This document shows positions 34,995-43,247 of a stretch of DNA of 64,000 nucleotides, piece after piece. Position numbers and translations under genes: made by a program. The notes under the pieces are model-generated. The model ran no database searches. It saw only the letters and a program-made list of their open reading frames with translations, and was not told the origin of the DNA. Source of the DNA: CAZDDI01 sp964504195. GTDB taxonomy: Bacteria > Chloroflexota > Anaerolineae > B4-G1 > SLSP01. Location of the stretch: assembly GCA_964504195.1 (NCBI GenBank), contig CAZDDI010000010.1, positions 1 to 64,000 of the forward strand. The letters are read 5' to 3'. Position 1 is the stretch's first letter, and each line of letters opens with the position of its first letter.

Positions 34995-36617
34995 TCAATC
35001 CACGTGGAAGGCGTCGAGGGTCACGTCGCCATGCTGCGCAGTGAGGGTGAGGTGCTGCGCGCCCGGCAAGAGCGCGCGCGCCACGACGACCGGGCGGCCA
35101 TCCAGGGCGATGGTGCGCGGTGCGCCATCCGCCACAGTTACCGCAATTGTACCGGCACCAGGGCCAGGATGCAATGTGAGCGCGCGACCCTCCCAGCGCA
35201 GGGCCACGCTCGCGCCCGGCTGGAGCGCGCGACGATAGCTGCCCAGCTCGGCGACGGGATCGGCGACCGTATCCCAAGCGCCTGTATACGCTAGCTGCCA
35301 GGCTGTCGCCTGATGCGCGCCGGGGTAGAGCGTCGGCTCAAGCGTGGTGAGGTAATCGTGCAGCGCAGTATACAGCGGCAGGGGCGTGAAATCCGGCTCC
35401 ACCATGCGGAAGTAGTACATCGGCTGGTCAAGCTCGGCATCGGTGGCGCGCTTGAAGAACCAGACCGTCGTCACGCCCGCCCAGGGCCACTCCCGCTGGA
35501 TGCGCTCGTAGGCCAGCACGGCATAGCGCGCCTGCTGCTCCAGCGTCACCCGCCCGTAGGTGTCGGGCAGCCCATCAGGAACGGCGTTGCTGTTCATCTC
35601 ACTGATCCATACAGGCTTGGTGGCGTCACCATTGGCGACCATCACATCGCGCACCCAGACGGGGCGGGCAAAGTTGATGAGGTCAGGGCGCATCCGCCGG
35701 TCGGTTGGACCGGAGCGCAGCATATAGGCGTTGACCGCGAGGATGTCGAAGCAGTCGCCCGCGCCCGCGTCATACATACGTTGGAGGAAGACCGTGTCCA
35801 TGAGATTGTTGCCCTCGTAGGCGGGGTTCCACGAACCGAGCTCGGCGGTGGGGGCCAGCGCGCCGGTGATGATGACCGCGTCGGGGTCAGCGGCCTTGAT
35901 GCGGCGGTAAGCCAGGCAGAGCATCTCGGTATAGGCGACCGGATCCACCGGCTGGTTGCCCCACTCAGGGTAGATGTTCGGTTCGTTCCAGATTTGGTAG
36001 AAGCGGATGCGACCCCGATAGCGAGCCGCCACCGCCGCGACATAATCGCCGTAGTCGGTGAGATCATCGGGGGGCGCGAACGCGCCGCGCGCTGTGCCAT
36101 CGGCACGAGTCCAGGCGGGCGGGGCTTCCAGCCGCGCGATGATGCCCAGCTCGTACTGCTCAGCCAGAGCGACAATGGTATCGTATTTGTCCCACGCGGA
36201 ACGGTAAGGTTCCCAGCGGCGATCCTCATAATCATCCTTGCCATGGATTTCCAGATCGTACCAGGGGAACGATTGGCGAATCCACGCGAACCCGGCATCC
36301 GCAATCATCTGGACGGTCTGTTCGCGCTTGACGAGTTCGACCTCTTGCTCCAGAAAGGTGTTGACGCCAAAGGGGGACAGATCAGCATAGGCGATGGGAA
36401 CAGCATCCGCTGTGTTGGGCAGCGGGCGGAGGGGATTTAGGAGCCATTGGCCGAAGCCGCGCACTTGAGAAGGGAGCGCCTCCTCGCCGGTAAGCGCAAA
36501 GATGCGCGCGCGCGGAGCAGGCCAGAACCAGGCGGCAATCAGCAACAGCGCGAATAAGCCAGCGCCCAACAGCACCCACAGCCAGGGGCGACGGCGAGAC
36601 CGCAACGAGGGTATCAT
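34995..36617 (-). CDS. Membrane-anchored clan-A glycoside hydrolase-like protein (GH39/GH5-like)
   Basis: The 540-residue protein has an N-terminal transmembrane helix after an Arg-rich start and then a TIM-barrel region. The acid/base candidate is Glu in W-N-E-P-N near residue 210 and the nucleophile candidate is Glu in W-I-S-E-M-N near 339; both sit at the strand ends expected for clan GH-A. A small beta-domain occupies the last 110 residues. It would act outside the membrane on a glycan. Neighbouring genes are the GT-C transferase downstream and the Cys-cluster protein 11 bases upstream. The exact GH family cannot be decided by eye. Confidence 0.8.
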   Translation of the reverse strand: MIPSLRSRRRPWLWVLLGAGLFALLLIAAWFWPAPRARIFALTGEEALPSQVRGFGQWLLNPLRPLPNTADAVPIAYADLSPFGVNTFLEQEVELVKREQTVQMIADAGFAWIRQSFPWYDLEIHGKDDYEDRRWEPYRSAWDKYDTIVALAEQYELGIIARLEAPPAWTRADGTARGAFAPPDDLTDYGDYVAAVAARYRGRIRFYQIWNEPNIYPEWGNQPVDPVAYTEMLCLAYRRIKAADPDAVIITGALAPTAELGSWNPAYEGNNLMDTVFLQRMYDAGAGDCFDILAVNAYMLRSGPTDRRMRPDLINFARPVWVRDVMVANGDATKPVWISEMNSNAVPDGLPDTYGRVTLEQQARYAVLAYERIQREWPWAGVTTVWFFKRATDAELDQPMYYFRMVEPDFTPLPLYTALHDYLTTLEPTLYPGAHQATAWQLAYTGAWDTVADPVAELGSYRRALQPGASVALRWEGRALTLHPGPGAGTIAVTVADGAPRTIALDGRPVVVARALLPGAQHLTLTAQHGDVTLDAFHVD

Positions 36618-36628
36618 ATCACGCGCGC

Positions 36629-37006
36629 CTAGCGCGTAGGGGATTTTTCCAGCTTTTCATTGAGCATCTTTTGCAGCGGGAAAGGTTTCGCGCGGTCGTT
36701 AATATGCTCATTGACTTCGGCAAGAGCCTTGTTATAGACCTCATACAGCTCATCATCATCGCCCTTAAAACCGGTGATGGTGCGGCGAGCGCAAGTACAG
36801 CAGCCCAGCGAGGCACGGTAGCTGTCCAGGTCACACGTGAGGCAGCTGCCGAGCTTGATCATCATCAAACCAAACGCTAACACTTCCGGGTGATTGTGCG
36901 GCAAAAACGAGGCTCGATCCACCACCCGCTGCCATTTAGAACCGCGCAAATCACGTAACTGAGGGATGCAACGCGGTGGAAAGAGAATCTCACTATCAGG
37001 ATACAT
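36629..37006 (-). CDS. Small Cys-cluster protein of unknown function
   Basis: The 125-residue soluble protein has a cysteine cluster C-L-T-C, then G-C-C-T-C about ten residues later, which could bind zinc or an iron-sulfur centre. AGAAGG precedes the ATG. It ends 11 bases before the glycosidase gene and is probably co-transcribed. I do not recognise the family. Confidence 0.6.
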   Translation of the reverse strand: MYPDSEILFPPRCIPQLRDLRGSKWQRVVDRASFLPHNHPEVLAFGLMMIKLGSCLTCDLDSYRASLGCCTCARRTITGFKGDDDELYEVYNKALAEVNEHINDRAKPFPLQKMLNEKLEKSPTR

Positions 37007-37167
37007 TAGGGCCTTCTATAAATAAGTTAGATAAACACGGTGCAATCATAACACATTTAAGGCCGTTTTTCAAGGGTATTTTCGGAAAATTTCGGGGAAT
37101 TCTTGGGTTAGTTACAACAACTGAACAAATAGACACGAAACCCAATTTGTGCGAAACCTGCCAGGTC

Positions 37168-37917
37168 TTAACTTAATGACATTGGATGGTTACGACTTGC
37201 CACTCTCTGGGGTCGCCCAATCCAAAACACGCACCAGAGACATGCGGCAAGGGTCAACGACAGCAACGTATCAACGCGATAGGCCCCCCAGAGTGGAACA
37301 GGATCGGCGCGCAAAGTAGTCAACGCCGCCTCGCCTACCCAGTAAAGCGCGAGGGCTGCACCACCGCAACGGCCCAAGGCGACCGCCGCGCCAACCATGA
37401 GCAAGGCCCAACCCATGCCCAAGGTCGCCGTCGCATAGCGCGAAGCGAGCAGGCCATAGAGATCGCGCGTCTCTGCGATCAGCCAGACGGGCGTTACCGC
37501 ATCCTGCCCCCAGGCGCACCCCGCCGCAGCACAGCCCCACCAGGCTCCAGCAGCTGTCAGCAAGACCGCCGGGGTAAGCCAGGTCAGCAAACGGGCCAGG
37601 GGTAAGTGAACGCGGCGCACGAACCACATCGCCGCGAGCAAGCCACCCACGAAGGCGCTGCCTCCGTACAAACCGCCCACGCGCCCCAGCGCCAGAATCG
37701 CACCAGGATTCTGAGAGAAGTAGAGAGGATTGCCCAACACATAGCCCAGGCGACCCAAGAGGAGTGTGCTCGCAAGAAGCATCCATAGCAACGCCGGGAT
37801 AGCGGCTCGTGAGACGCCCCAGCGCGGCGCGCGCCATATCAACCATGCTGCCCCCAGCAACACACCGAGGCTCAAACGCAGCGTATAAGGGTGAATCCAA
37901 AGTGAACCTATCCGCAT
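37168..37917 (-). CDS. Divergent Lgt (prolipoprotein diacylglyceryl transferase)-like membrane protein
   Basis: The 249-residue protein has about seven transmembrane segments. Its centre has G-G-L-Y-G-G-S-A-F-V-G-G, which matches the Lgt signature region, and W-G-C-A-A-A-G-C-A-W-G, which matches the following G-C-x-x-G segment. The usual Lgt residues His103 and Arg143 (E. coli numbering) are not obvious, so it may be a paralogue without transferase activity or with another lipid substrate. A functional Lgt is needed for the lipoprotein at 7808 but may be encoded elsewhere. Confidence 0.6.
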   Translation of the reverse strand: MRIGSLWIHPYTLRLSLGVLLGAAWLIWRAPRWGVSRAAIPALLWMLLASTLLLGRLGYVLGNPLYFSQNPGAILALGRVGGLYGGSAFVGGLLAAMWFVRRVHLPLARLLTWLTPAVLLTAAGAWWGCAAAGCAWGQDAVTPVWLIAETRDLYGLLASRYATATLGMGWALLMVGAAVALGRCGGAALALYWVGEAALTTLRADPVPLWGAYRVDTLLSLTLAACLWCVFWIGRPQRVASRNHPMSLS

Positions 37918-37968
37918 GATGCGTTGAGTATAACATGGCAGCGCATAAGCGCAATGGCGTGAAGGGCA

Positions 37969-38829
37969 TTAGTCTACCGCGATGGGTGTGGCTAGTCCCG
38001 TCAAAGTTGTGATTGGACGGCACTGCAAGAGATAGAGCTGCCGCCGCTGATAGGCGCATTCCAGATCCACGGGCCAGCCCTCACCTACTTCTAACGAGCG
38101 GGCCAACCGTGCCAGCGCCACAATCTGCGCGTCCTCCAGCGCAGGCTGAGCGCGCAATAGACGCGGGATGGCAACCTCGCGCGTGCCGGCGGAATATGCA
38201 ACCGTCATCACCGTTTTCTCAGATACCTGCCGTGCGATGATCCTCAAGTCACGCTTGCTCACAATGTACAGATCAGGCGTGACAGTACCGCCTACCAGGC
38301 TCTCACCCAACCCCCAGGTGGCGTTGATGACGATGTGCTCGCGCTCGCCCGTGCGTGGATCAACGCTGAAGACGACGGCGGAGGCATCGGCCAGCACCAG
38401 CTGTTGCACCAGTACGGCAATCTCGGTGCGCTCGCTCAGGCCATGCGTATGCCGGTAAACCCGCGCACGATCGCTCCGCGCTGAGGCCAGGCAATGCTCA
38501 ACCGCGTGTGCCACCGCCTCCGCACCGACCACGTTGAGATAGCTCTCATGTTGTCCGGCGAACGAGGCCAGCTGGCCGTCTTCATCCACCGCTGAAGAGC
38601 GCACTGCCACGCGTGGAGCGGGATGTCCGCAGCGCTCGCCGAGTTGATTGTACGCCGCACCTAAGCGCCGGGCCAGCACAGGCGGGATACGCTCAGCGGC
38701 TTGCGTCGCGGTAAGGCAAAAGCCCGGTGGCACCGGATGGGTTGCCGCGAGCCGTCCGAGGTTAGCAGCCTTCCCGCCCACCAGTTGGGGATTGCGACAA
38801 ATGGGATTATCCAGCCAGTAGATGTCCAT
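37969..38829 (-). CDS. ATP-binding (PPDK N-terminal-like) subunit of a split dikinase
   Basis: The 286-residue protein matches the ATP-grasp N-terminal domain of PEP synthase/pyruvate phosphate dikinase: G-G-K-A-A-N-L-G-R-L at the start, A-V-R-S-S-A-V-D-E-D, S-F-A-G-Q-H-E-S-Y and N-A-T-W-G-L-G-E-S-L-V-G-G. It lacks the swivelling His domain, which is in the gene immediately upstream (38915-40618). Together they make one dikinase, as in phenylphosphate synthase, where the His-domain and ATP-binding parts are separate chains. The substrate is unknown. Confidence 0.85.
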   Translation of the reverse strand: MDIYWLDNPICRNPQLVGGKAANLGRLAATHPVPPGFCLTATQAAERIPPVLARRLGAAYNQLGERCGHPAPRVAVRSSAVDEDGQLASFAGQHESYLNVVGAEAVAHAVEHCLASARSDRARVYRHTHGLSERTEIAVLVQQLVLADASAVVFSVDPRTGEREHIVINATWGLGESLVGGTVTPDLYIVSKRDLRIIARQVSEKTVMTVAYSAGTREVAIPRLLRAQPALEDAQIVALARLARSLEVGEGWPVDLECAYQRRQLYLLQCRPITTLTGLATPIAVD

Positions 38830-38843
38830 CGTACACCTCCAAA

Positions 38844-38880
38844 AGAATCAGCGAATCGCAAATCACAAATCGTAAGCGTA
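38844..38880. repeat. Short AATCxCA heptamer-like repeat between the dikinase genes
   Basis: Degenerate 7-8-base units (AATCAGCG, AATCGCA, AATCACA, AATCGTA) lie in the 85-base gap between the two dikinase subunit genes, close to the ribosome binding site of the second. Confidence 0.6.
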
Positions 38881-38914
38881 TGTTTGAGTGAAACGCGAGG
38901 GTGCATTCTCTCCC

Positions 38915-40618
38915 TCACGCCTCACGCAACAACCGCACTACGCCCTGATTGCCGTCCACTTCCAGCCATTGACCATCGCGGATGATTTCGGTGGCGCTGC
39001 GTGTGCCCACAACGGCGGGGATGCGATACTCACGAGCCACTACCGCACCATGCGAGAGCAGCCCCCCCATATCGGTCACGACAGCAGCGGCGGTGAGGAA
39101 CAACGGCGTCCAGGGGGGCGAGGTCGTCGTGGTCACGAGAATTTCGCCGGGTTGCAAGCGATGCGCATCGTTCAACGAGAGGATGACACGGGCAGGCCCG
39201 CGCACCTTGCCCGCTGCGCCGGCCTGCCCCACCAATGTGTCCGGCTCGGCCTGGGGAAGGTCCATCTCGGCAACATGGCCGCCCACATAGCGCAGCATCC
39301 GCCGCGCGTCCGGTGAGTAAAGGTAAAGCGGCTCAGCAGGACGAAGGCCCAGTTCGCCCGGTTCATCGTAAGCAGCCCAACGCTTAACTTCGGCCAGACG
39401 CTCAGCGGCGCGCTCACGATATTCCAGAGTCGTATCGGTCGCCAACGCGCGGAGCTCGTTGAGCAGCAGATAGAACACATCGTCAGGCTGGTGCAGTTGC
39501 CCGGCAGCGGCAAAGCGGTTGCCGAATTCCCGCACGATGCGATGAATCCACCCAAAGCCGTTAAAGTCAATGTAATAAGTATGATTCTCAGTCAACACCA
39601 GTGCCAGCTGCGCCGAACGGAGCAATTGCTCGAAGTGCTCCACCACTGGCGTGGGATAGGTCACCAGAGCACGGCGTGCCTCAACGATGGCGGCTTCCCG
39701 TTCAGCCGCTGCCTCTGCCAGTTCCGCCTGCAAATCCCGATCAGGCTGCGCCAGATACGCCTTAAGATTATTGAAGACTGGCATGGGATCATCTTGCCAA
39801 CTGGGATAGCCCCAATCCCACAGATCGCTGCGCCCGCCGTAGGCCGCCAGAAAAGCGCGTACCTCGTCCAAAAACGCCCGCCCCGTTGCGAAACTATCCA
39901 GAATGGCCCACAGCATCTTCGTCGGCAATACATTAATCGCCAAGGCTACATCTGGCGTCTGGAGCGCCAAATCACGCAGATGCCACAACGCTCGCCCAAT
40001 CTCCAGCGTCTTGTTATCGAAGCCCTGGAGCAAGCGGTGCGCGTCCAGTTTGGTTTGATCGGGAAACAAATCGCAGTAGAGCGTTTCGAACTCGTCAATG
40101 GCGAACCACATGGGCGACCCCATCAGGTAGTGGATTTCGTACAGTTGCGAGCCACGCAAAACGCTCTCATTTAGATGTGCCAGCAAGGCTTCCCGCGATG
40201 CGCCCCGCACATCGAACGCGTGCCAAAAATCCCAGTGCGCTTCGAGTCGGGGTAGCCATTCCTCACGCCACACCTGTTCCAGACGCAAACTGATGGTGCT
40301 GAGCTTCTCGCGATTGCGTTGAGCGCGAGCGGCGAGCGCTTCCGGCGGGCCAGCGTAGGGCGTGATGTGCGTGTAGATGTAGTTGTTGATGAGAATATCA
40401 CGGCGTTGCGCTACAGCCTCATCATAAGTTTCAGTGACACGATTGCGACTCTCGACTCCCATCTCCCCGGCGGTACTGAAGAACATCGGCGTCAGCGGGT
40501 CGGGCATGTGTTCGCGATCGCGCGTCCAATGCCCCATAGCGAATGCGGGATCAGGCCAAACAACCGGGAAATCATCCGGCGCTGTTAGCGGGGTTCCTAC
40601 TAAAGTCTGGGTATCCAT
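38915..40618 (-). CDS. Swivelling phosphohistidine subunit of a split dikinase
   Basis: The 567-residue protein ends with a PEP-utiliser mobile domain whose phosphorylated histidine is H523 in G-G-L-L-S-H-G-A-V-V-A-R-E. It is preceded by the expected T-T-T-S-P-P-W-T-P-L-F strand. The N-terminal 400 residues resemble the central substrate domain of rifampicin phosphotransferase and related PEP-synthase-like enzymes (H-W-T-R-D-R-E-H-M-P-D-P-L-T-P). No ATP-grasp domain is present; that is the next gene. GGAGG lies upstream of the ATG. The chemistry would be transfer of the ATP beta-phosphate via His to an unknown acceptor. Confidence 0.83.
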   Translation of the reverse strand: MDTQTLVGTPLTAPDDFPVVWPDPAFAMGHWTRDREHMPDPLTPMFFSTAGEMGVESRNRVTETYDEAVAQRRDILINNYIYTHITPYAGPPEALAARAQRNREKLSTISLRLEQVWREEWLPRLEAHWDFWHAFDVRGASREALLAHLNESVLRGSQLYEIHYLMGSPMWFAIDEFETLYCDLFPDQTKLDAHRLLQGFDNKTLEIGRALWHLRDLALQTPDVALAINVLPTKMLWAILDSFATGRAFLDEVRAFLAAYGGRSDLWDWGYPSWQDDPMPVFNNLKAYLAQPDRDLQAELAEAAAEREAAIVEARRALVTYPTPVVEHFEQLLRSAQLALVLTENHTYYIDFNGFGWIHRIVREFGNRFAAAGQLHQPDDVFYLLLNELRALATDTTLEYRERAAERLAEVKRWAAYDEPGELGLRPAEPLYLYSPDARRMLRYVGGHVAEMDLPQAEPDTLVGQAGAAGKVRGPARVILSLNDAHRLQPGEILVTTTTSPPWTPLFLTAAAVVTDMGGLLSHGAVVAREYRIPAVVGTRSATEIIRDGQWLEVDGNQGVVRLLREA

Positions 40619-40743
40619 TACATGCCTCCTTATATATGAATCGAGTATGAATTCGAACGGGCGATTGCCCTGTGTCTACTTTCAGTATACTCTTTTCTAA
40701 CCGCTGAGGCTATGACCCGTATCACACACCCTGAAACAAACAA

Positions 40744-40774
40744 AACGCCCCTTCCCGGATGGGGAAGGGGCGTT
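40744..40774 (-). terminator. Terminator behind rplL
   Basis: Arms AACGCCCCTTCCC (40744-40756) and GGGAAGGGGCGTT (40762-40774) form a 13-base stem with a 5-base loop. On the minus strand it is followed by TTTGTTTGTTT. Confidence 0.9.
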
Positions 40775-40798
40775 GCTCAAAAACGCTATATCTGAGAG

Positions 40799-41179
40799 CT
40801 ACTTGAGCTCTACGACCGCGCCGACTTCCTCGAGCTTGGCCTTCGCCTCAGCAGCGATTTCCTTACCAACAGCCTGCATCACAGGCTGCGGAGCGCCTTC
40901 GACCATATCCTTGGCCTCTTTCAAGCCCAGGCTGGTAAGCTGGCGCACAACCTTAATGACATCAATCTTCTTCGGGCCAAAGTCCTTGAGAATGACGTCG
41001 AACTCAGTCTTTTCCTCTTCTTCCTCAACCTGAGCAGCGGCGGTGGGCATTGCGCCCATCATCGCCACCGGAGCCGCTGCGCTCACACCCAGCTTCTCCT
41101 CCAGTTTCTTAACCAGATCGGCCGCTTCCATCAAAGAAAGTGCGCTGATTTCCTCTACCAGTTTTTCCAGGTCTGCCAT
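40799..41179 (-). CDS. rplL: 50S ribosomal protein L7/L12
   Basis: The 126-residue protein has the N-terminal dimerisation helices, an Ala-rich hinge and the C-terminal factor-binding domain with K-T-E-F-D-V-I-L and G-L-K-E-A-K-D-M-V-E. It forms the ribosomal stalk with L10. AAGGAG precedes the ATG. It is the last gene of the cluster; a terminator follows 25 bases after its stop, and rpoB does not follow. Confidence 0.98.
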   Translation of the reverse strand: MADLEKLVEEISALSLMEAADLVKKLEEKLGVSAAAPVAMMGAMPTAAAQVEEEEEKTEFDVILKDFGPKKIDVIKVVRQLTSLGLKEAKDMVEGAPQPVMQAVGKEIAAEAKAKLEEVGAVVELK

Positions 41180-41236
41180 TTTAAATTCTTCTCCTTGAAC
41201 TTTGAGTTATGTTTGATTTAGAAACAAGCGCGCGGG

Positions 41237-41791
41237 TCAGGCCGCGGCCTCAGCGGTTTGATTACCGCCTTCGAGCTTATCTACATACGCCTGCAACACA
41301 TTCATGACCTGCCGAATACCGCTGGCAACCACCCCGACCGTCTGCGTCGCGGGCGCATTGATGGTACCTAACAGTTTCGCAAACATGACTTCGCGCGGCG
41401 GCATATCTGCCAACGTTGCTACATCTGCTGCCCCATAGAAATGCCCTTCCACCAGCGCCCCACGCACCATGAAACGTGTATCATTTTCTTTAGCGTAGTC
41501 GCGGAAAAGTTTGGCAACAGGGGGAGCATCCTTATAGCAGAAAGCCACCAGCGTTGGCCCGCTGAACAAATCAACGGGAGGGGTCAGCGAATGCTCCTGC
41601 AAGACACGCTCCAAAAGTGTATTTTTGATAACAAAAACTTCACTGTCTTGCTCGCGCGCACGCCGACGCAAATCTTGCATCTGCGCCACGCTGAGGCTGC
41701 TGTAATGAGCCAGGATCGCGCCCTGGCTTCGCTCTAATTGTTGAGCATAGACCTCTACCAGATCTTCTTTACGAGCGCGTGATATAGCCAA
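41237..41791 (-). CDS. rplJ: 50S ribosomal protein L10
   Basis: The 184-residue protein anchors the L7/L12 stalk to 23S rRNA. The N-terminal A-R-K-E-D-L-V-E and V-I-K-N-T-L-L segments are conserved, and the C-terminal helix that binds L12 is present. It starts with TTG (41789-41791) behind a near-perfect ribosome binding site, GGAGGTGA. The L10 leader lies just upstream, so L10-L12 presumably autoregulates rplJL. Confidence 0.97.
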   Translation of the reverse strand: MAISRARKEDLVEVYAQQLERSQGAILAHYSSLSVAQMQDLRRRAREQDSEVFVIKNTLLERVLQEHSLTPPVDLFSGPTLVAFCYKDAPPVAKLFRDYAKENDTRFMVRGALVEGHFYGAADVATLADMPPREVMFAKLLGTINAPATQTVGVVASGIRQVMNVLQAYVDKLEGGNQTAEAAA

Positions 41792-41821
41792 CTATCTCAC
41801 CTCCTTATGTAATTAACAACC

Positions 41822-41837
41822 AGCCTGAATTCAGGCT
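41822..41837. repeat. 16-base palindrome between the L10 leader and rplJ
   Basis: AGCCTGAATTCAGGCT is a perfect palindrome located 31 bases upstream of the rplJ start on the minus strand. It could form a small hairpin near the ribosome binding site. Confidence 0.6.
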
Positions 41838-41844
41838 TACAACA

Positions 41845-41995
41845 GCAAAACGGGCCTTACTTCGACTACCGAAGTAAGGCCCGGCTCTTTACAGAGGTGC
41901 TTTGCCAACAAAGCCCGGTCTTACCTCGGCAGGACATTAAGCGCTGGGGGCGCACCTGCTGTCTTCGGCAGACAGACTCAAACCCAATGGGTTAA
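41845..41995 (-). promoter_or_regulatory. Ribosomal protein L10 leader with attenuator
   Basis: On the minus strand the leader has the conserved L10-binding elements GAAGACAGCAGG (41955-41966), then GTCCTGCCGAGGTAAG near 41920-41935. An attenuator hairpin follows with arms at 41852-41864 and 41870-41882 (13-base stem, 5-base loop) and then TTTTGCTGTT. This matches the L10 leader family: L10-L12 binding favours termination before rplJ. Confidence 0.9.
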
Positions 41996-42002
41996 GATCT
42001 AC

Positions 42003-42722
42003 TTATAATGAGCTCTCCAGAGCTAACGCTTGCGCAGTATCCACTTTAATGCCCGGCCCCATGGTAGCAGCAACAGTGACCCGCTTGACATAGATACCTT
42101 TGGCCGCAGGAGGCTTGACCCGGCGGATAGTCTCCATAATGGCAGCTAAATTTTCAACCAGCTGCTCAACAGGGAAACTCACCTTGCCAAGTGCGCAGTG
42201 AATATTACCAGTACGATCCAGACGGTACTCGACACGCCCGGCCTTCGCTTCGCTAACCGCCCGCTTGAGGTCTTCAGCAGCTACAACCGTGCCGGTCTTG
42301 GGATTGGGCATAAGCCCCCGCCGCCCCAACACACGTCCTAACCGCCCGACTTTAGGCATCATCTCCGGCACAGCAATAGCAACATCAAACTCTGTCCAGC
42401 CGTCGGAAATTTTCTTAATGCCCTCATCGTCGTTGATAATGAAATCAGCTCCTGCCTCACGAGCTGCCGCTTCGGCCTCGGCTGCGGCGAAGACCAACAC
42501 CCGTACCGTCTTGCCCAAGCCATGCGGCAACCGCACCACCCCACGAATCTGCTGATCCGCGCGCCGGGGGTCCAGGTTCATGTTCAGGTGAAGTTCCACC
42601 GTGCCGTCAAAATTGGTGTAGCTGGTCTTCTTGGTAAGTTCTAGCGCCACTTGCGGACTATAGGACTTCTCCAGATCTACCTGTTCCACCGCTTGAATAT
42701 ATCGTTTTCCTCGTCTAGCCAT
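42003..42722 (-). CDS. rplA: 50S ribosomal protein L1
   Basis: The 239-residue protein has the L1 signature region in G-P-G-I-K-V-D near the C-terminus and the interdomain motif G-L-M-P-N-P-K-T-G-T-V near the middle. It binds the L1 stalk of 23S rRNA. AAGGAGG lies 7 bases before the ATG. The gene follows rplK with a 52-base gap. Confidence 0.98.
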   Translation of the reverse strand: MARRGKRYIQAVEQVDLEKSYSPQVALELTKKTSYTNFDGTVELHLNMNLDPRRADQQIRGVVRLPHGLGKTVRVLVFAAAEAEAAAREAGADFIINDDEGIKKISDGWTEFDVAIAVPEMMPKVGRLGRVLGRRGLMPNPKTGTVVAAEDLKRAVSEAKAGRVEYRLDRTGNIHCALGKVSFPVEQLVENLAAIMETIRRVKPPAAKGIYVKRVTVAATMGPGIKVDTAQALALESSL

Positions 42723-42774
42723 GCTAATCCTCCTTGTGGTTCTGCGGGATTTCCCCTCCCACGTAGGGCAGGAC

Positions 42775-43203
42775 TTAGTCCACTACCTGGATGCCCATAC
42801 TGCGGGCAGTACCGGCAATCATCCGCTCAGCAGCTTCGATATCGTTCGCGTTGAGATCTTTCATCTTTGTCTCAGCGATCTCGCGCAGCTGCTTGCTGGT
42901 GATCCGGCCCACCTTATCGCGGTTAGGCTCAGCAGATCCTCGCGGCACACCGGCAGCTTTACGCAGCAAATCCGGCGTGGGCGAGGTCTTTAGTAAAAAA
43001 GTGAACGATGAATCCTGATAAATGGTGATTTCCGCAGGGATAATGTTTCCCGCCAAGTGTGCTGTACGAGCATTGTACTCTTTACAGAAGCCCATCAGGT
43101 TGATACCATGCTGAGCCAATGCTGGACCAATCGGCGGTGCGGGATTTGCCTTCCCTGCCGGAATCTGCAACGTCACAATCGCTTTAATCTTCTTTTTTGC
43201 CAT
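42775..43203 (-). CDS. rplK: 50S ribosomal protein L11
   Basis: The 142-residue protein has the usual length and the conserved Pro-rich N-terminus (P-A-G-K-A-N-P-A-P-P-I-G-P-A-L). The rRNA-binding C-terminal half ends A-R-S-M-G-I-Q-V. It forms the GTPase-associated centre with L10/L12. It lies between nusG and rplA, as in most bacteria. Confidence 0.98.
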   Translation of the reverse strand: MAKKKIKAIVTLQIPAGKANPAPPIGPALAQHGINLMGFCKEYNARTAHLAGNIIPAEITIYQDSSFTFLLKTSPTPDLLRKAAGVPRGSAEPNRDKVGRITSKQLREIAETKMKDLNANDIEAAERMIAGTARSMGIQVVD

Positions 43204-43247
43204 CTTCCAACTCCCTCTGTGGGTTCGCCCCCCAGGCGCTAACTCCG

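Noticed and set aside
38915..40618. Calling the split dikinase a rifampicin phosphotransferase
   Set aside because: The combined size fits, but the ATP-grasp domain is a separate, downstream gene and the central domain cannot be matched to the rifampicin-binding part by eye.
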